A stretch of DNA of 64,000 nt from Alkaliphilus sp. NP8 (lineage in GTDB: Bacteria > Bacillota > Clostridia > Peptostreptococcales > Natronincolaceae): the NCBI GenBank assembly GCA_015978205.1, contig JADWMM010000027.1, positions 62,001 through 126,000 of the forward strand. Reading direction: 5' to 3'. Positions within the stretch are counted from its first letter, which is position 1; every line of letters begins with the position of its first letter. The position numbers were made by a program, and so were the translations under genes. The notes beneath the pieces were generated by a model, which saw nothing but the letters and a program-made list of their open reading frames with translations, made no database searches and was not told the origin of the DNA. Of the stretch, positions 1 to 9,988 are shown piece by piece.

Positions 1-233
1 CTATAGATTTAGATATAATAATAGGTAAAAAGAAAAACTAATTTAGTAAAATCGTGGTAAAATATAAATTGAATAATTTAATGTATAACTAATCATTTAA
101 AAAAGGAATATAGGTTGCCTTAATTAACGATTGCTGAAATGTTTAAGGATGTAGGCGGAATGAAGAATGCACGAAAGTTTATAAAATCAAAGAATGAAAA
201 AAGATAATTATTTTATTTGGTTTTAGAAGGGTT

Positions 234-1628
234 TTGACAATAATGGATAGATATAAAAAGCTTGTTTCTAATACATTTGTTTTTGCAATAGGAACGTTTA
301 GTTCTAAATTACTTGTTTTCTTAATGTTACCATTGTATACAAGAGTACTGTCTAATGCAGAATATGGTAAAGTAGATTTAATAGTACAAACTTGTAATAT
401 TCTGATTCCTATTGCATCTTTAGGAATTGTAAATGCTGTAATTAGGTTTGGTCTAGAAAATGTTGATAATAAGAAAAGTATCTTTTCAGTAGGACTTTCA
501 ACTATACTTTTAGGATCTATGTCATTATTTATTTTGAAGCCAGTTTTACAAAAAATTGATTTTGTTTCAGGATATGTTTTATATATCTATTTTTTCGTTT
601 TAGCTTCAAGTTTACATTCATTATGTTTAAACTTTGTAAGATCCTTAGAGTATGTCAAATTATATGCATTTGACGGTGTGTTTAGGACTATATCAACAGT
701 AATTTTAAACATTGTATTTTTAGTTATATACCAATATGGGATAACAGGATATTTGCTTGCAATTATTTTATCCGATTTAATATCATCTATAATGTTATTT
801 TTTATTGCTAAACTATATAAATTTATTAGTTTTAGAAATATAGATAAGTCTACGTTTATAAATATGATCAAGTACTCTTTACCACTTATTCCAGCAACTT
901 TATCTATATGGATTATTAATATGTCTGATAGATACATTCTTTCATATATTTTAGGGAATGATGCAAATGGATTATATGCTATAGCTTACAAAGTACCTAC
1001 AATTATAGTTATTATTGTAGGAATCTTTATGGATGCATGGCAAATATCAGCTGTAAATGAACATAGTACACAAGATGCAAGCAACTTTTTTACAAAAGTC
1101 TTAAATGTATATAGCTCACTTGTATTTTGCGGAGCTTCTATTATTATTACATTTACTAAGATAATTATGGATGTACTTGTTTCAGCAGACTTTTATTCAT
1201 CTTGGATATATGTACCTGTTCTTGTACTATCAACTGTATTTACTTGTTTTGCTACATTTATAAGTAGTGTATATATGATTAAGAAAAAAAGCAAGCAAGT
1301 TTTACTTACAACAGTTCTAGGTGCTATTGTTAATATAGTTCTTAACTTAACTTTAATACCTATTTATGGAATTCAAGGTGCAGGAATAGCAACTCTTTTA
1401 AGCTACATTTTTATGTTTGTCATAAGAGCAGTTGATACTCGAAGATTTATAAAAATTACCTGGAATATTCCTAAATTAATAATAAATATAAGTATTATTA
1501 CAATCCAGAGCGTAATTTTGTTATATGGAATAAATAATTGGTTTATGTATGAAATTATATTTATTTTTCTAGTATTATTAATAAATATAAAAGATTTACT
1601 TGCAGGAGCTAAAAGAGCAATAATATAA
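234..1628 (+). CDS. Polysaccharide biosynthesis / Wzx-like flippase, MVF superfamily
   Basis: 464-aa multi-TM ORF; N-terminus 'FVFAIGTFSSKLLVFLMLPLYTRVLSNAEYG' typical of oligosaccharide flippases. Confidence 0.9.
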   Translation: MTIMDRYKKLVSNTFVFAIGTFSSKLLVFLMLPLYTRVLSNAEYGKVDLIVQTCNILIPIASLGIVNAVIRFGLENVDNKKSIFSVGLSTILLGSMSLFILKPVLQKIDFVSGYVLYIYFFVLASSLHSLCLNFVRSLEYVKLYAFDGVFRTISTVILNIVFLVIYQYGITGYLLAIILSDLISSIMLFFIAKLYKFISFRNIDKSTFINMIKYSLPLIPATLSIWIINMSDRYILSYILGNDANGLYAIAYKVPTIIVIIVGIFMDAWQISAVNEHSTQDASNFFTKVLNVYSSLVFCGASIIITFTKIIMDVLVSADFYSSWIYVPVLVLSTVFTCFATFISSVYMIKKKSKQVLLTTVLGAIVNIVLNLTLIPIYGIQGAGIATLLSYIFMFVIRAVDTRRFIKITWNIPKLIINISIITIQSVILLYGINNWFMYEIIFIFLVLLINIKDLLAGAKRAII

Positions 1629-1786
1629 AGATAGTGTAATATTAAAACAGTAAATAATTTAGAGTTTATTTTGTAAGTTAAAGTAATTCGAGTTGAGTTT
1701 TTAAAGTTTGTTAATAAGATTAAGCTCTGATATTATATAGAGCTATAAGCAGTAAATAATATCATTTGAATGGAGGAAATAAAACT

Positions 1787-2137
1787 ATGGATAATTTACC
1801 AAGCTGTCCAAAATGCAATTCAGGATATACGTATGAAGATGGAAATCTTTTGATTTGTCCAGAATGTGCTCATGAGTGGACACCTAAATTAGAAAATGAA
1901 AATAACGAAGATAATATTATTAGAGATTCAAATGGAAATGTTTTAAACGATGGTGATTCTGTAACAGTAATCAGAGACCTTAAATTAAAGGGAGGTTCAT
2001 CAGTTATAAAAAGAGGCACTAAAGTAAAGAATATACGTTTAATTCATGATCCAGCTGATGGAGAACATGATATTGATTGTAAAGTTGAAGGATTTGGATC
2101 TATGTTACTAAAATCTAAAGTTGTTAAAAAGATATAA
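1787..2137 (+). CDS. PhnA/YjdM-like zinc-ribbon protein
   Basis: [31 protein letters not shown] zinc ribbon plus PhnA-type C-terminal domain; ATG 1787 has a GGAGG upstream. Confidence 0.88.
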   Translation: MDNLPSCPKCNSGYTYEDGNLLICPECAHEWTPKLENENNEDNIIRDSNGNVLNDGDSVTVIRDLKLKGGSSVIKRGTKVKNIRLIHDPADGEHDIDCKVEGFGSMLLKSKVVKKI

Positions 2138-2191
2138 AAAGCTGAAAACACAGGAATAGTATTTTGAAAGTTTTTTTCATATATAATTAAG

Positions 2192-2243
2192 AAAAAACAA
2201 ACACCCTTTTTAAAGATAATTTATAAAAGGGTGTTTGTTTTTT
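2192..2243 (+). terminator. Rho-independent terminator
   Basis: AAAAAACAAACACCCTTTTTA / TAAAAGGGTGTTTGTTTTTTT inverted repeat. Confidence 0.85.
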
Positions 2244-2306
2244 TATTTATAATTATAAAACCTACAGTAAAGGATATGATATAATCAACGGGAAAGAGGT
2301 GGGAAT

Positions 2307-3011
2307 ATGTATAATATACTATTAGTAGAAGATGATTCAACATTAGCAATGGGAATAGAATATTCATTAAAGAATGAAGGTTATAACGTTAATTTAGCAA
2401 ATACTGTAGATTCAGGTAAGGAATTAATAGATGAACAAGATTATGATTTAATAATATTAGATATAACTCTACCAGATGGTAGTGGATATGATATATGTAA
2501 ATATGTTAGACAGAGTAATGAAACACCAATTATCTTCTTAACGGCTCTAGATGAAGAAGTAAATGTTGTTATGGGGTTAGATATTGGTGCAGACGATTAT
2601 ATAACAAAACCTTTTAGAATAAGAGAATTACTTTCTAGAATAAGAGCAGTATTAAGACGATATTCATCTAGGTCTAATAAAAAATCTAGTAGCGGAACTT
2701 TAAAATCTGGATATATTACTGTTATTTTGATGGAGAATAAAGTTTATATTGGTGAGAATGAAGTATTTTTAACTCCATCTGAATACAAGTTATTATTACT
2801 TTTAATGCAAAATCACAATAATGTACTATCTAGAAGTGTAATTTTAGAAAAATTATGGGATATAGAAGGTGATTTTATAGATGATAATACTCTTTCTGTA
2901 TATATAAAAAGACTTAGAGAAAAAATCGAAAAAGACTCTTCAAGTCCTGTATATATAAAAACTGTAAGAGGAGTAGGATATAAATGGGATAAAGAAGTAG
3001 GGGGTAAGTGA
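2307..3011 (+). CDS. OmpR-family response regulator
   Basis: Receiver domain (LVEDD, LDITLPDGSG, TKPF) and winged-helix C-terminus. Confidence 0.95.
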   Translation: MYNILLVEDDSTLAMGIEYSLKNEGYNVNLANTVDSGKELIDEQDYDLIILDITLPDGSGYDICKYVRQSNETPIIFLTALDEEVNVVMGLDIGADDYITKPFRIRELLSRIRAVLRRYSSRSNKKSSSGTLKSGYITVILMENKVYIGENEVFLTPSEYKLLLLLMQNHNNVLSRSVILEKLWDIEGDFIDDNTLSVYIKRLREKIEKDSSSPVYIKTVRGVGYKWDKEVGGK

Positions 3012-3012
3012 T

Positions 3013-4266
3013 TTGCGAAATAAAGAACTGCAATCTGTTATTATACAGGTTATAATAGCTCAATTACTTATCGGATTTATATTGTTTATTGTAGCAAATA
3101 ATTATTATATAAATAGAATAAACACATCTATTGTTAAGCAAAATCAAGCTTTAGTTGGAAATCTTCTCAATAAACATCCAGAATTGGAAGAAGAAATAAT
3201 TCCATATATAACTAAGGAAATAAACCAAAATAATATAGAAATAGGAAAAGAAACTTTAAATAAGTATGGATATAATACAGAAATAAACATATTAAATCAA
3301 CCTATATTAAAGGATGTTATGTATTCCCAAGGATTAGCTATAGTTGTCATTGTGTTTTTATCTGCAATTATTTTAGCTTTTATTATATTTAAAGAATATG
3401 AAAAAGTTTATGGTAAGGTAAGAAAAGTATATACTGCTGCTGAAAAAGTAGTTGAGGGAGAGTTTGATGTTTATTTAGATGATGAAGGTGAAGGAGAATT
3501 TAATATATTAAATCATCAGTTTAATGTTATGGCAAATAGGTTACAAAATACTCTGCAAACTTTGAAAAAGGAAAAGTTTTTTCTAAAAAATACTATGTCA
3601 GATATATCTCATCAGCTTAAAACTCCATTATCATCCTTAATAATGCTAAATGAACTTATGTTAGATAATAAAGAAATGGATATAAATACTAGAATTACTT
3701 TTTTGGAAAGATCTAAAATTCAGTTAGAAAGAATGGAGTGGCTTATTTTAAACCTTTTAAAAGTAGCTAAAATAGAAGCCGGAGCAGTAGAGTTTAAAAA
3801 TGAAAAGGTTTATTTAAAGGATGTAGTAGAGTTAACGTTAGAAGCTTTAAGAGTTAAATTAAGTAAAAAAGATATATCCATTGAAATTGTTAATGATTTG
3901 AGTGGAGTTTTTTATGGAGATAAAGAGTGGACAATAGAGGCTTTAATAAATATATTAAAAAATGCTATTGAGTATAGTCATGAAGGATCATATATTGAAA
4001 TCATAACGGAAGAAACCTTTTTGTTTTGTAATATTACTATAAAAGATTATGGAGAAGGAATAGATAAAAAGGATTTACCTAATATATTTAAGAGATTTTA
4101 TAAAGGAAATGTAGGTGGGAAAACCGATAGTATTGGAATAGGTTTAAATCTGGCAAAGGCTATTATTCAATCCCAGAATGGAAGTATTTCAGTAAAAAGT
4201 GAAAAAAGAAAGGGAACAGCTTTTACAGTAAGTTTTTTAAAGAGATATGGCAATCTTACAAAATAG
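3013..4266 (+). CDS. Sensor histidine kinase
   Basis: Two TMs, HAMP-like region, H-box DISHQLKTPLSSL, N and G boxes. Confidence 0.95.
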   Translation: MRNKELQSVIIQVIIAQLLIGFILFIVANNYYINRINTSIVKQNQALVGNLLNKHPELEEEIIPYITKEINQNNIEIGKETLNKYGYNTEINILNQPILKDVMYSQGLAIVVIVFLSAIILAFIIFKEYEKVYGKVRKVYTAAEKVVEGEFDVYLDDEGEGEFNILNHQFNVMANRLQNTLQTLKKEKFFLKNTMSDISHQLKTPLSSLIMLNELMLDNKEMDINTRITFLERSKIQLERMEWLILNLLKVAKIEAGAVEFKNEKVYLKDVVELTLEALRVKLSKKDISIEIVNDLSGVFYGDKEWTIEALINILKNAIEYSHEGSYIEIITEETFLFCNITIKDYGEGIDKKDLPNIFKRFYKGNVGGKTDSIGIGLNLAKAIIQSQNGSISVKSEKRKGTAFTVSFLKRYGNLTK

Positions 4267-4347
4267 TAAGAAAAGTATACACCTCCTTGTAAGGTTAATA
4301 GCTTAAAATTATATTATAAAATAAAATTTAAATAGGAGGTTAGTGAA

Positions 4348-5034
4348 ATGGAAGTAGTAAAAGTTAAGGAATTAAGTAAAAGCTATGGAAAAGGAAATAC
4401 AAAGGTAGATGCTTTGAAAAATATAAATTTAAGTATAAATCAAGGTGAATTTGTAGCAGTAGTAGGTGCAAGTGGTTCTGGAAAAAGTACACTGTTACAC
4501 CTTTTAGGAGGAGTGGACAAGCCTACATCTGGAAAAGTTGTAGTAGATGGAGTAGATATATATGATTTATCTGAAACAGAGTTAGCTATATTTAGACGAA
4601 GAAAGGTAGGTTTTATTTTTCAGTTTTATAACCTAGTACCTGTTATGACAGTAGAGGAAAATATGTTACTACCTTTACTTTTAGATAGTAAAAAGGTAGA
4701 TAAAAATGAATTTCAAGAATTAATAGATATATTAGGTCTTGAAGAAAGAAAACACCATTTACCTAATGAACTTTCTGGTGGACAGCAGCAAAGAGCATCT
4801 ATAGGGAGAGCTTTAGCATACAAACCTTCTATAGTACTGGCTGATGAGCCTACAGGAAACTTAGATAGTAAAAACAGTAAAGAAATAATCGATTTGTTAA
4901 AGTTATCTGTACGAAAGTATAACCAAACGCTAATATTAATTACTCATGATTTAAACATTGCATCCCAAGCAGATAGAATTATAACGATTGAAGATGGTCG
5001 TATTGTAAGGGATGAGGTGAATTACAGTGAATAA
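4348..5034 (+). CDS. ABC transporter ATP-binding protein (MacB/BceA type)
   Basis: Walker A GASGSGKST, signature LSGGQQQR, Walker B VLADEPTGNLD. Confidence 0.95.
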   Translation: MEVVKVKELSKSYGKGNTKVDALKNINLSINQGEFVAVVGASGSGKSTLLHLLGGVDKPTSGKVVVDGVDIYDLSETELAIFRRRKVGFIFQFYNLVPVMTVEENMLLPLLLDSKKVDKNEFQELIDILGLEERKHHLPNELSGGQQQRASIGRALAYKPSIVLADEPTGNLDSKNSKEIIDLLKLSVRKYNQTLILITHDLNIASQADRIITIEDGRIVRDEVNYSE

Positions 5035-7597
5035 CTATACTGGAATCACATATAAATATTTAAAACAACAAAGAAATAGAACTTTATTAACCATTTTAGG
5101 AATAATTCTATCTGTAGCTATGATATCTTCTATTGGAACTATTATAGAAGCTACTAGAGGAGCTATGATAAAAGATGCTATAAATAATCATGGGAGTTAT
5201 CATATAAAGTTTAGTAATTTAGACAAAGATCAGATAAATACTTTGGAAAAACATGTGGAAGTAGACGAAATAGGAGTAAGTAAAAAAGAAGGAGCTGCTA
5301 GAATAGCCAAAGTTACTGAAGCAGAGAAAAGAAAGTTTGGAGAAAATGCACCCTATAGATATATAAATATAAAAGGCTATGAAGAGAATTCATTAAAACT
5401 TCTCCCATATGACATAAATGAAGGGAGAATTCCTACACGTTCAGATGAGCTTGTTATTGAAAAATGGGTACTCAGTTATTTAGAAGAAGATGTACAGCTG
5501 GGAGACAGTATAACGTTACCTATAGGAAATAGAAAATTAGATAGTAATAATAAAGAAACAGGTTTTGAATTAATAGCAGAAAAAGAGTATACAATAGTAG
5601 GATTTATACAACCTAAATTTAAATGGTCAGGAGACTTTATAACAAATGGTATAAGTGGAATTAATACAGATGACGTAAGTGAAAGTTATGAAGCTTATTT
5701 TACTTTAACAAATATAAAAGATGCTTCAAAAAAAGCAAATAATATAGCTGAAGACATAGGACTTGGCTTAGATGATATTAGTTTAAACAATAAACTGCTT
5801 AGACTTTCTGCAGAAAGTACAAATGAAATGTTTAATGAAACACTGGGACTAATATTACTATTTATAGTAGGATTAATTGTAATATCTACTGTTGCAGTTA
5901 TATATAATGCTTTTAATATTTCAGTATTAGAGAGAATATCTCAATTTGGATTATTAAGGTCTGTAGGAGCAACTCCAAAACAAATAAGAGGAATAGTGTT
6001 AAGAGAAGCTTTTATATTAAGTATAGTATCAATTCCAATAGGTTTTTTATCTGGAATAGGGGCTATGAATATTGTTTTTTATATAATAGGTAATTTACAA
6101 TTTGATATTAACTTTTTTAGAGATATGGAAGTTAATATGTCTTTAACAGTATTTTTAATAAGTGCAGGAATCGGATTAGTAACAGTATTTTTATCTGCAA
6201 TAGGACCAGCAATAAAAGCAGGTAAAGTATCTCCATTAGAAGCAGTAAGAAATATAGGTGGCTTAAAGAAAGAGACTTTTAAAAAAGCAAAGAGTTCTTT
6301 TTTTGTAAGAAAAATATTAGGTGTAGAAGGAGAAATTGCATATAAAAATTTAAGAAGAAATAGAAAAAGATTTATTATTACAGTATTTTCAATGGTAATT
6401 AGTATATCTTTGTTTATTACGTTTGCAAGTTTTTCAGATTATATGTTTAAGGCTGGAGTTATAGAAGAAACTACTGCAGGAGATTTCTCTGTTCGAACAC
6501 AAGATACAGGTGAGTTTCATAACATATATGAAGAGTTAAAAACTATAAAAGATGTAAAAAGAGTATATAAAGTTAAAGAGGTTAATGGAAAAGTTTTATT
6601 AAGAGAAGATAAAATAAGTGAAGCAGTAATAGATGATATGCCATATGTCTTAGAAGAAAAACAAAATGGTTTAAATGTAATAGACAATATAAATTTCCAT
6701 ACAATCGGAGATGAAAATTTTGAGTTACTAAAACCTGTATTAGAAGAAGGAAGCATTAATATAGATAATTTAGAAAAAGATAATGGGGTTTTAGTAGTTA
6801 ATAATACCTATGTTTATACTAAAGGTAGACGAAAATTAGTAGAAGGATACTATTTAAAACCTGGTGATGAAATACAATTCTCACCTTATGTTTTTAGTGA
6901 AGAAGCAGAAGATATAGATTATGATAATTTAAATGTTATAGGTGTATTAGAAAGAGAGATTTTAGAAGGAGGATATAACTTAAATGGAGGTATAAATATA
7001 ATAACTACAGAAAAGAATTTTCAAAATATTTTAGGTGAAAATTCAGCACATAGTTCTAGGATAATTGTTGAAATGGAAGATAACTTTGACCCAGAACCTA
7101 TGAGAACTTATTTAGATGAAAAAGAAAGCAGTATACCTTCATTTAGTTATTTTGACTTTGTTAAAAGTGCAGAGCAAGGTAGAACAGCTACTACAATAGT
7201 GAGTATATTCTTATATGGTTTTGTTATTTTAATAACTTTAATAAGCAGTATAAATATAATAAATACAATAAGTACAAATATTATTTTAAGAACGAGAGAA
7301 ATATCTATGGTAAAAGCCGTAGGAATGACTCAAAGGGGTATAAAACGAATGGTTGCTCTAGAAAGTCTTTTTTACGGGATATATGCAGCTGTAATAGGAG
7401 GTATTATAGGTACAGGACTTTCATATGTAATGTTTAACTTAGTTATACGACTTAGTGCATTTGAATGGTTTATACCTTGGAAGAATATAGCTATAGCTTG
7501 TATAGGTGCAACTATTGTAGCTTTACTTTCTGGAATAATACCTTTAAAACGAATTAATAAAGGTATAATTGTTGAAAATATGAAGGCTGATGAATAG
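5027..7597 (+). CDS. FtsX-family ABC transporter permease
   Basis: 856 aa with duplicated FtsX domains; overlaps the upstream ATPase gene. Confidence 0.93.
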   Translation: MNNYTGITYKYLKQQRNRTLLTILGIILSVAMISSIGTIIEATRGAMIKDAINNHGSYHIKFSNLDKDQINTLEKHVEVDEIGVSKKEGAARIAKVTEAEKRKFGENAPYRYINIKGYEENSLKLLPYDINEGRIPTRSDELVIEKWVLSYLEEDVQLGDSITLPIGNRKLDSNNKETGFELIAEKEYTIVGFIQPKFKWSGDFITNGISGINTDDVSESYEAYFTLTNIKDASKKANNIAEDIGLGLDDISLNNKLLRLSAESTNEMFNETLGLILLFIVGLIVISTVAVIYNAFNISVLERISQFGLLRSVGATPKQIRGIVLREAFILSIVSIPIGFLSGIGAMNIVFYIIGNLQFDINFFRDMEVNMSLTVFLISAGIGLVTVFLSAIGPAIKAGKVSPLEAVRNIGGLKKETFKKAKSSFFVRKILGVEGEIAYKNLRRNRKRFIITVFSMVISISLFITFASFSDYMFKAGVIEETTAGDFSVRTQDTGEFHNIYEELKTIKDVKRVYKVKEVNGKVLLREDKISEAVIDDMPYVLEEKQNGLNVIDNINFHTIGDENFELLKPVLEEGSINIDNLEKDNGVLVVNNTYVYTKGRRKLVEGYYLKPGDEIQFSPYVFSEEAEDIDYDNLNVIGVLEREILEGGYNLNGGINIITTEKNFQNILGENSAHSSRIIVEMEDNFDPEPMRTYLDEKESSIPSFSYFDFVKSAEQGRTATTIVSIFLYGFVILITLISSINIINTISTNIILRTREISMVKAVGMTQRGIKRMVALESLFYGIYAAVIGGIIGTGLSYVMFNLVIRLSAFEWFIPWKNIAIACIGATIVALLSGIIPLKRINKGIIVENMKADE

Positions 7598-7625
7598 ATA
7601 AAGATTCTTAATTTATATTAATATA

Positions 7626-7667
7626 AAAAGTGCCTATATATACTCATGAGTATATATAGGCACTTTT
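7626..7667. terminator. Perfect 42-nt palindrome, likely bidirectional terminator
   Basis: AAAAGTGCCTATATATACTCATGAGTATATATAGGCACTTTT. Confidence 0.75.
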
Positions 7668-7778
7668 AAGATAGTTGTTTGAAGTTTTTTTATGGTAAAG
7701 AACAATAAATTTATACCAATTATTACGTAGGTATCTCTGTAAAGTTATATTTACATTGACATTTAGAATTACATGTTA

Positions 7779-7807
7779 TATATTTATAACATAAAGTTAT
7801 AAATATA
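7779..7807. promoter_or_regulatory. Inverted repeat upstream of the DUF3796-XRE pair, possible operator
   Basis: TATATTTATAAC-ATAAA-GTTATAAATATA, 12-bp arms. Confidence 0.45.
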
Positions 7808-7854
7808 TCATATAATATAATATCATAAAAATATAACATAAGGAGTTGAATACA

Positions 7855-8205
7855 ATGTATTTGAATAACAAATTAGGTTATTTAGGATTTTTAAGTTTAA
7901 TAGGATTAATAGGCTTTGCAGGAAACTTTTATTTCTTTGGATTTTTCGGATTTCTAGTGTACTTTAGATATTTTAATATAATTCCAGATGAATTATTTAA
8001 AAAGAATGTACGAAAAGCAGCATCTCCAAGTTTTTTTGTAAGCATTACAATTTCTGCATTAACTGCTGGATATGGATCATTAACTCAAAGTTTTTCTACT
8101 CAGTATTTAGCAACTGGCTTAGCAATGAATTTTGCGATTCCTATTTTTGTTTTTACAGGGATTTTAGTGAATTCAGAGTTTAATGAAGTTGGTGAAGAAG
8201 ACTAA
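7855..8205 (+). CDS. DUF3796-like membrane protein
   Basis: Hydrophobic ORF adjacent to an XRE regulator, as in DUF3796 loci; AAGGAG RBS before ATG 7855. Confidence 0.75.
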   Translation: MYLNNKLGYLGFLSLIGLIGFAGNFYFFGFFGFLVYFRYFNIIPDELFKKNVRKAASPSFFVSITISALTAGYGSLTQSFSTQYLATGLAMNFAIPIFVFTGILVNSEFNEVGEED

Positions 8206-8408
8206 TGGCATTACAAACAAAAATGAAAGAATATAGAGCAAAGTTTGATATGAATCAAGGTGATTTAGCTAAATTAGTAGGTGTAAGACGAGAAACCATA
8301 GGGCATTTGGAAAAAGGAAAATATAATCCTTCTCTAAAACTTGCATTTGATATTGCTAAAGTATTTAACACGACTGTAGATGAAATGTTTGAATATACTA
8401 ATGAGTAG
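8205..8408 (+). CDS. XRE-family transcriptional regulator
   Basis: 67-aa HTH: MNQGDLAKLVGVRRETIGHLEKGKYNPSLKLAFDIAKVF. Confidence 0.93.
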   Translation: MALQTKMKEYRAKFDMNQGDLAKLVGVRRETIGHLEKGKYNPSLKLAFDIAKVFNTTVDEMFEYTNE

Positions 8409-8508
8409 TTTATTTCTAATATAATGTTAAAAAGTATGAAGTGAAAACTTGATTTAATTTTTAATGTGCATGTTTAAAATATAATTTCAAAGAGATGGGG
8501 AATATAAT

Positions 8509-9801
8509 ATGAATTTATATGCTTGGATTGGTATAGGAATAGTAGCATTAACTACAATCTTACCACTTTTAAAGAAAGAAAATAGAACTAGGTGGGCTGT
8601 TTTTCAAGCTGTTTGGACAGTACTTGTTTTGACGATAACAGTTTTAGTTGTAACTTTAATGGAAGTAAACCTATTTTCAGCCATAATAGTTACCATTATT
8701 GCTCTTTTTTTATCAGAACGGAAACTTTATACTAAAAAAGGATTAATAGGTTTGCTTTTAATTTCAATAATTTTTGGTTCTGCAATTTACTATACTTTTA
8801 GAAATGATTCAGAATATGTTATAAAATTTTTAGAGAATAATCCACAAAAATCTTCTTTATATGTCACTAAAAATGGTGAGGATATTATAAAGTATCAAAC
8901 AGAAGAACAAAGACCTTTAGCAAGCACTGTAAAAATAGTAATTGCTGTTGAGTATGCACATCAAATAGCAGAAGGCAAGTTAGATAAAGAAGAAAAAATT
9001 TTATTATCAGAACTAGATAAATTTTATATAGAAGGAACTGATGGTGGTGCCCAACCTGCTTGGTTAGAAAGTATGGAAGGCTTAGGATTAATTCAAAATA
9101 ATGCTGTTCCTCTTCATCAAGTAGCAAAAGGCATGATTACTTATAGTTCAAACGCAAATACAGAGTATTTAATGGACTTATTAGGGTTAGAAAACATTAA
9201 TGAAAGAGTTAAAGCTCTTGGTCTTAAAGACCATGAACCAGTTTATCCCTTCAGTAGTGCACTACTTATAGCAGATTATACAGATAATAAAACATTAGAG
9301 AAATTACAAAAAATGTCAGATAAAGATTATAAAAATGCAGCTTTAGATATTCATAATGAATTAAAAGAAGAACAAAATTCTTTAAAAGAAGAAGGAAGTA
9401 GTCTTTCATTAAAAATGCAAAAGGTATGGTCAGATAGAATGACAAGAGCTACTGCATCAGATTATCAAAAATTGATGTATAGTATTAATCAAGAAAATAT
9501 ATTTCCCGCTGAGGTACAAAAAGTTATTCGTAGCTTAATGGAATGGCCAATGGAGATACATGAAAGTAATCGTGATAAGTTTCTTCACTTTGGAGCTAAA
9601 GGTGGATCGACTGCATATGTATTAAACCAGGCAATGTATATAGAAGATAAATCAAATAATAAGATGGAAATAATTCTGTTTACTGATGATTTATCATTAT
9701 GGGAAAGTATAAAGTTAAATCAAAATATGGATAGCTTTCTTTTAAGGTTAGTTGAAGATGCAAGCTATTTAAATAGTGTTAAGGAAGTATTATATAGATA
9801 G
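8509..9801 (+). CDS. Membrane-anchored class A beta-lactamase-like serine hydrolase
   Basis: N-terminal TMs then STVK (SxxK), SSN, KGGST motifs. Confidence 0.8.
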   Translation: MNLYAWIGIGIVALTTILPLLKKENRTRWAVFQAVWTVLVLTITVLVVTLMEVNLFSAIIVTIIALFLSERKLYTKKGLIGLLLISIIFGSAIYYTFRNDSEYVIKFLENNPQKSSLYVTKNGEDIIKYQTEEQRPLASTVKIVIAVEYAHQIAEGKLDKEEKILLSELDKFYIEGTDGGAQPAWLESMEGLGLIQNNAVPLHQVAKGMITYSSNANTEYLMDLLGLENINERVKALGLKDHEPVYPFSSALLIADYTDNKTLEKLQKMSDKDYKNAALDIHNELKEEQNSLKEEGSSLSLKMQKVWSDRMTRATASDYQKLMYSINQENIFPAEVQKVIRSLMEWPMEIHESNRDKFLHFGAKGGSTAYVLNQAMYIEDKSNNKMEIILFTDDLSLWESIKLNQNMDSFLLRLVEDASYLNSVKEVLYR

Positions 9802-9879
9802 TTAGCCTGTGTTTTTAATAGAACACAAAGAATGGTTTTTATATAGTCAAGATAATAAATTCATAGTAGAAAACGCAGA

Positions 9880-9903
9880 GGTTATGCCTCTGCATTTTTT
9901 ATG
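9880..9903 (+). terminator. Rho-independent terminator
   Basis: GCAGAGGTTATGCCTCTGCATTTTTT. Confidence 0.8.
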
Positions 9904-9937
9904 TTTCTATTTATATAAAAAAATACTATTCTAGGTA

Positions 9938-9968
9938 TTGAACATTACGTTACGTTATGTGATTTAAT
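9938..9968 (+). promoter_or_regulatory. MerR-type promoter with 19-bp spacer and central dyad
   Basis: TTGAAC-ATTACGTTACGTTATGTGA(19)-TTTAAT with dyad ACATTACGTTACGTTATGT, upstream of a merR gene. Confidence 0.7.
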
Positions 9969-9988
9969 ATAAATAGGGAGGGCTAAAA

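Noticed and set aside
3-41. Possible C-terminal end of a CDS entering the window (IDLDIIIGKKKN*)
   Set aside because: Only 12 codons; too short to support.
124-207. Open stretch LTIAEMFKDVGGMKNARKFIKSKNEKR* before the flippase
   Set aside because: Lacks a start codon and any firm family match; probably a gene-end remnant but not supportable.
8885-9127. 80-aa minus-strand ORF within the beta-lactamase-like gene
   Set aside because: Antisense shadow ORF with no RBS or homology features; same applies to the other short antisense ORFs in the track.
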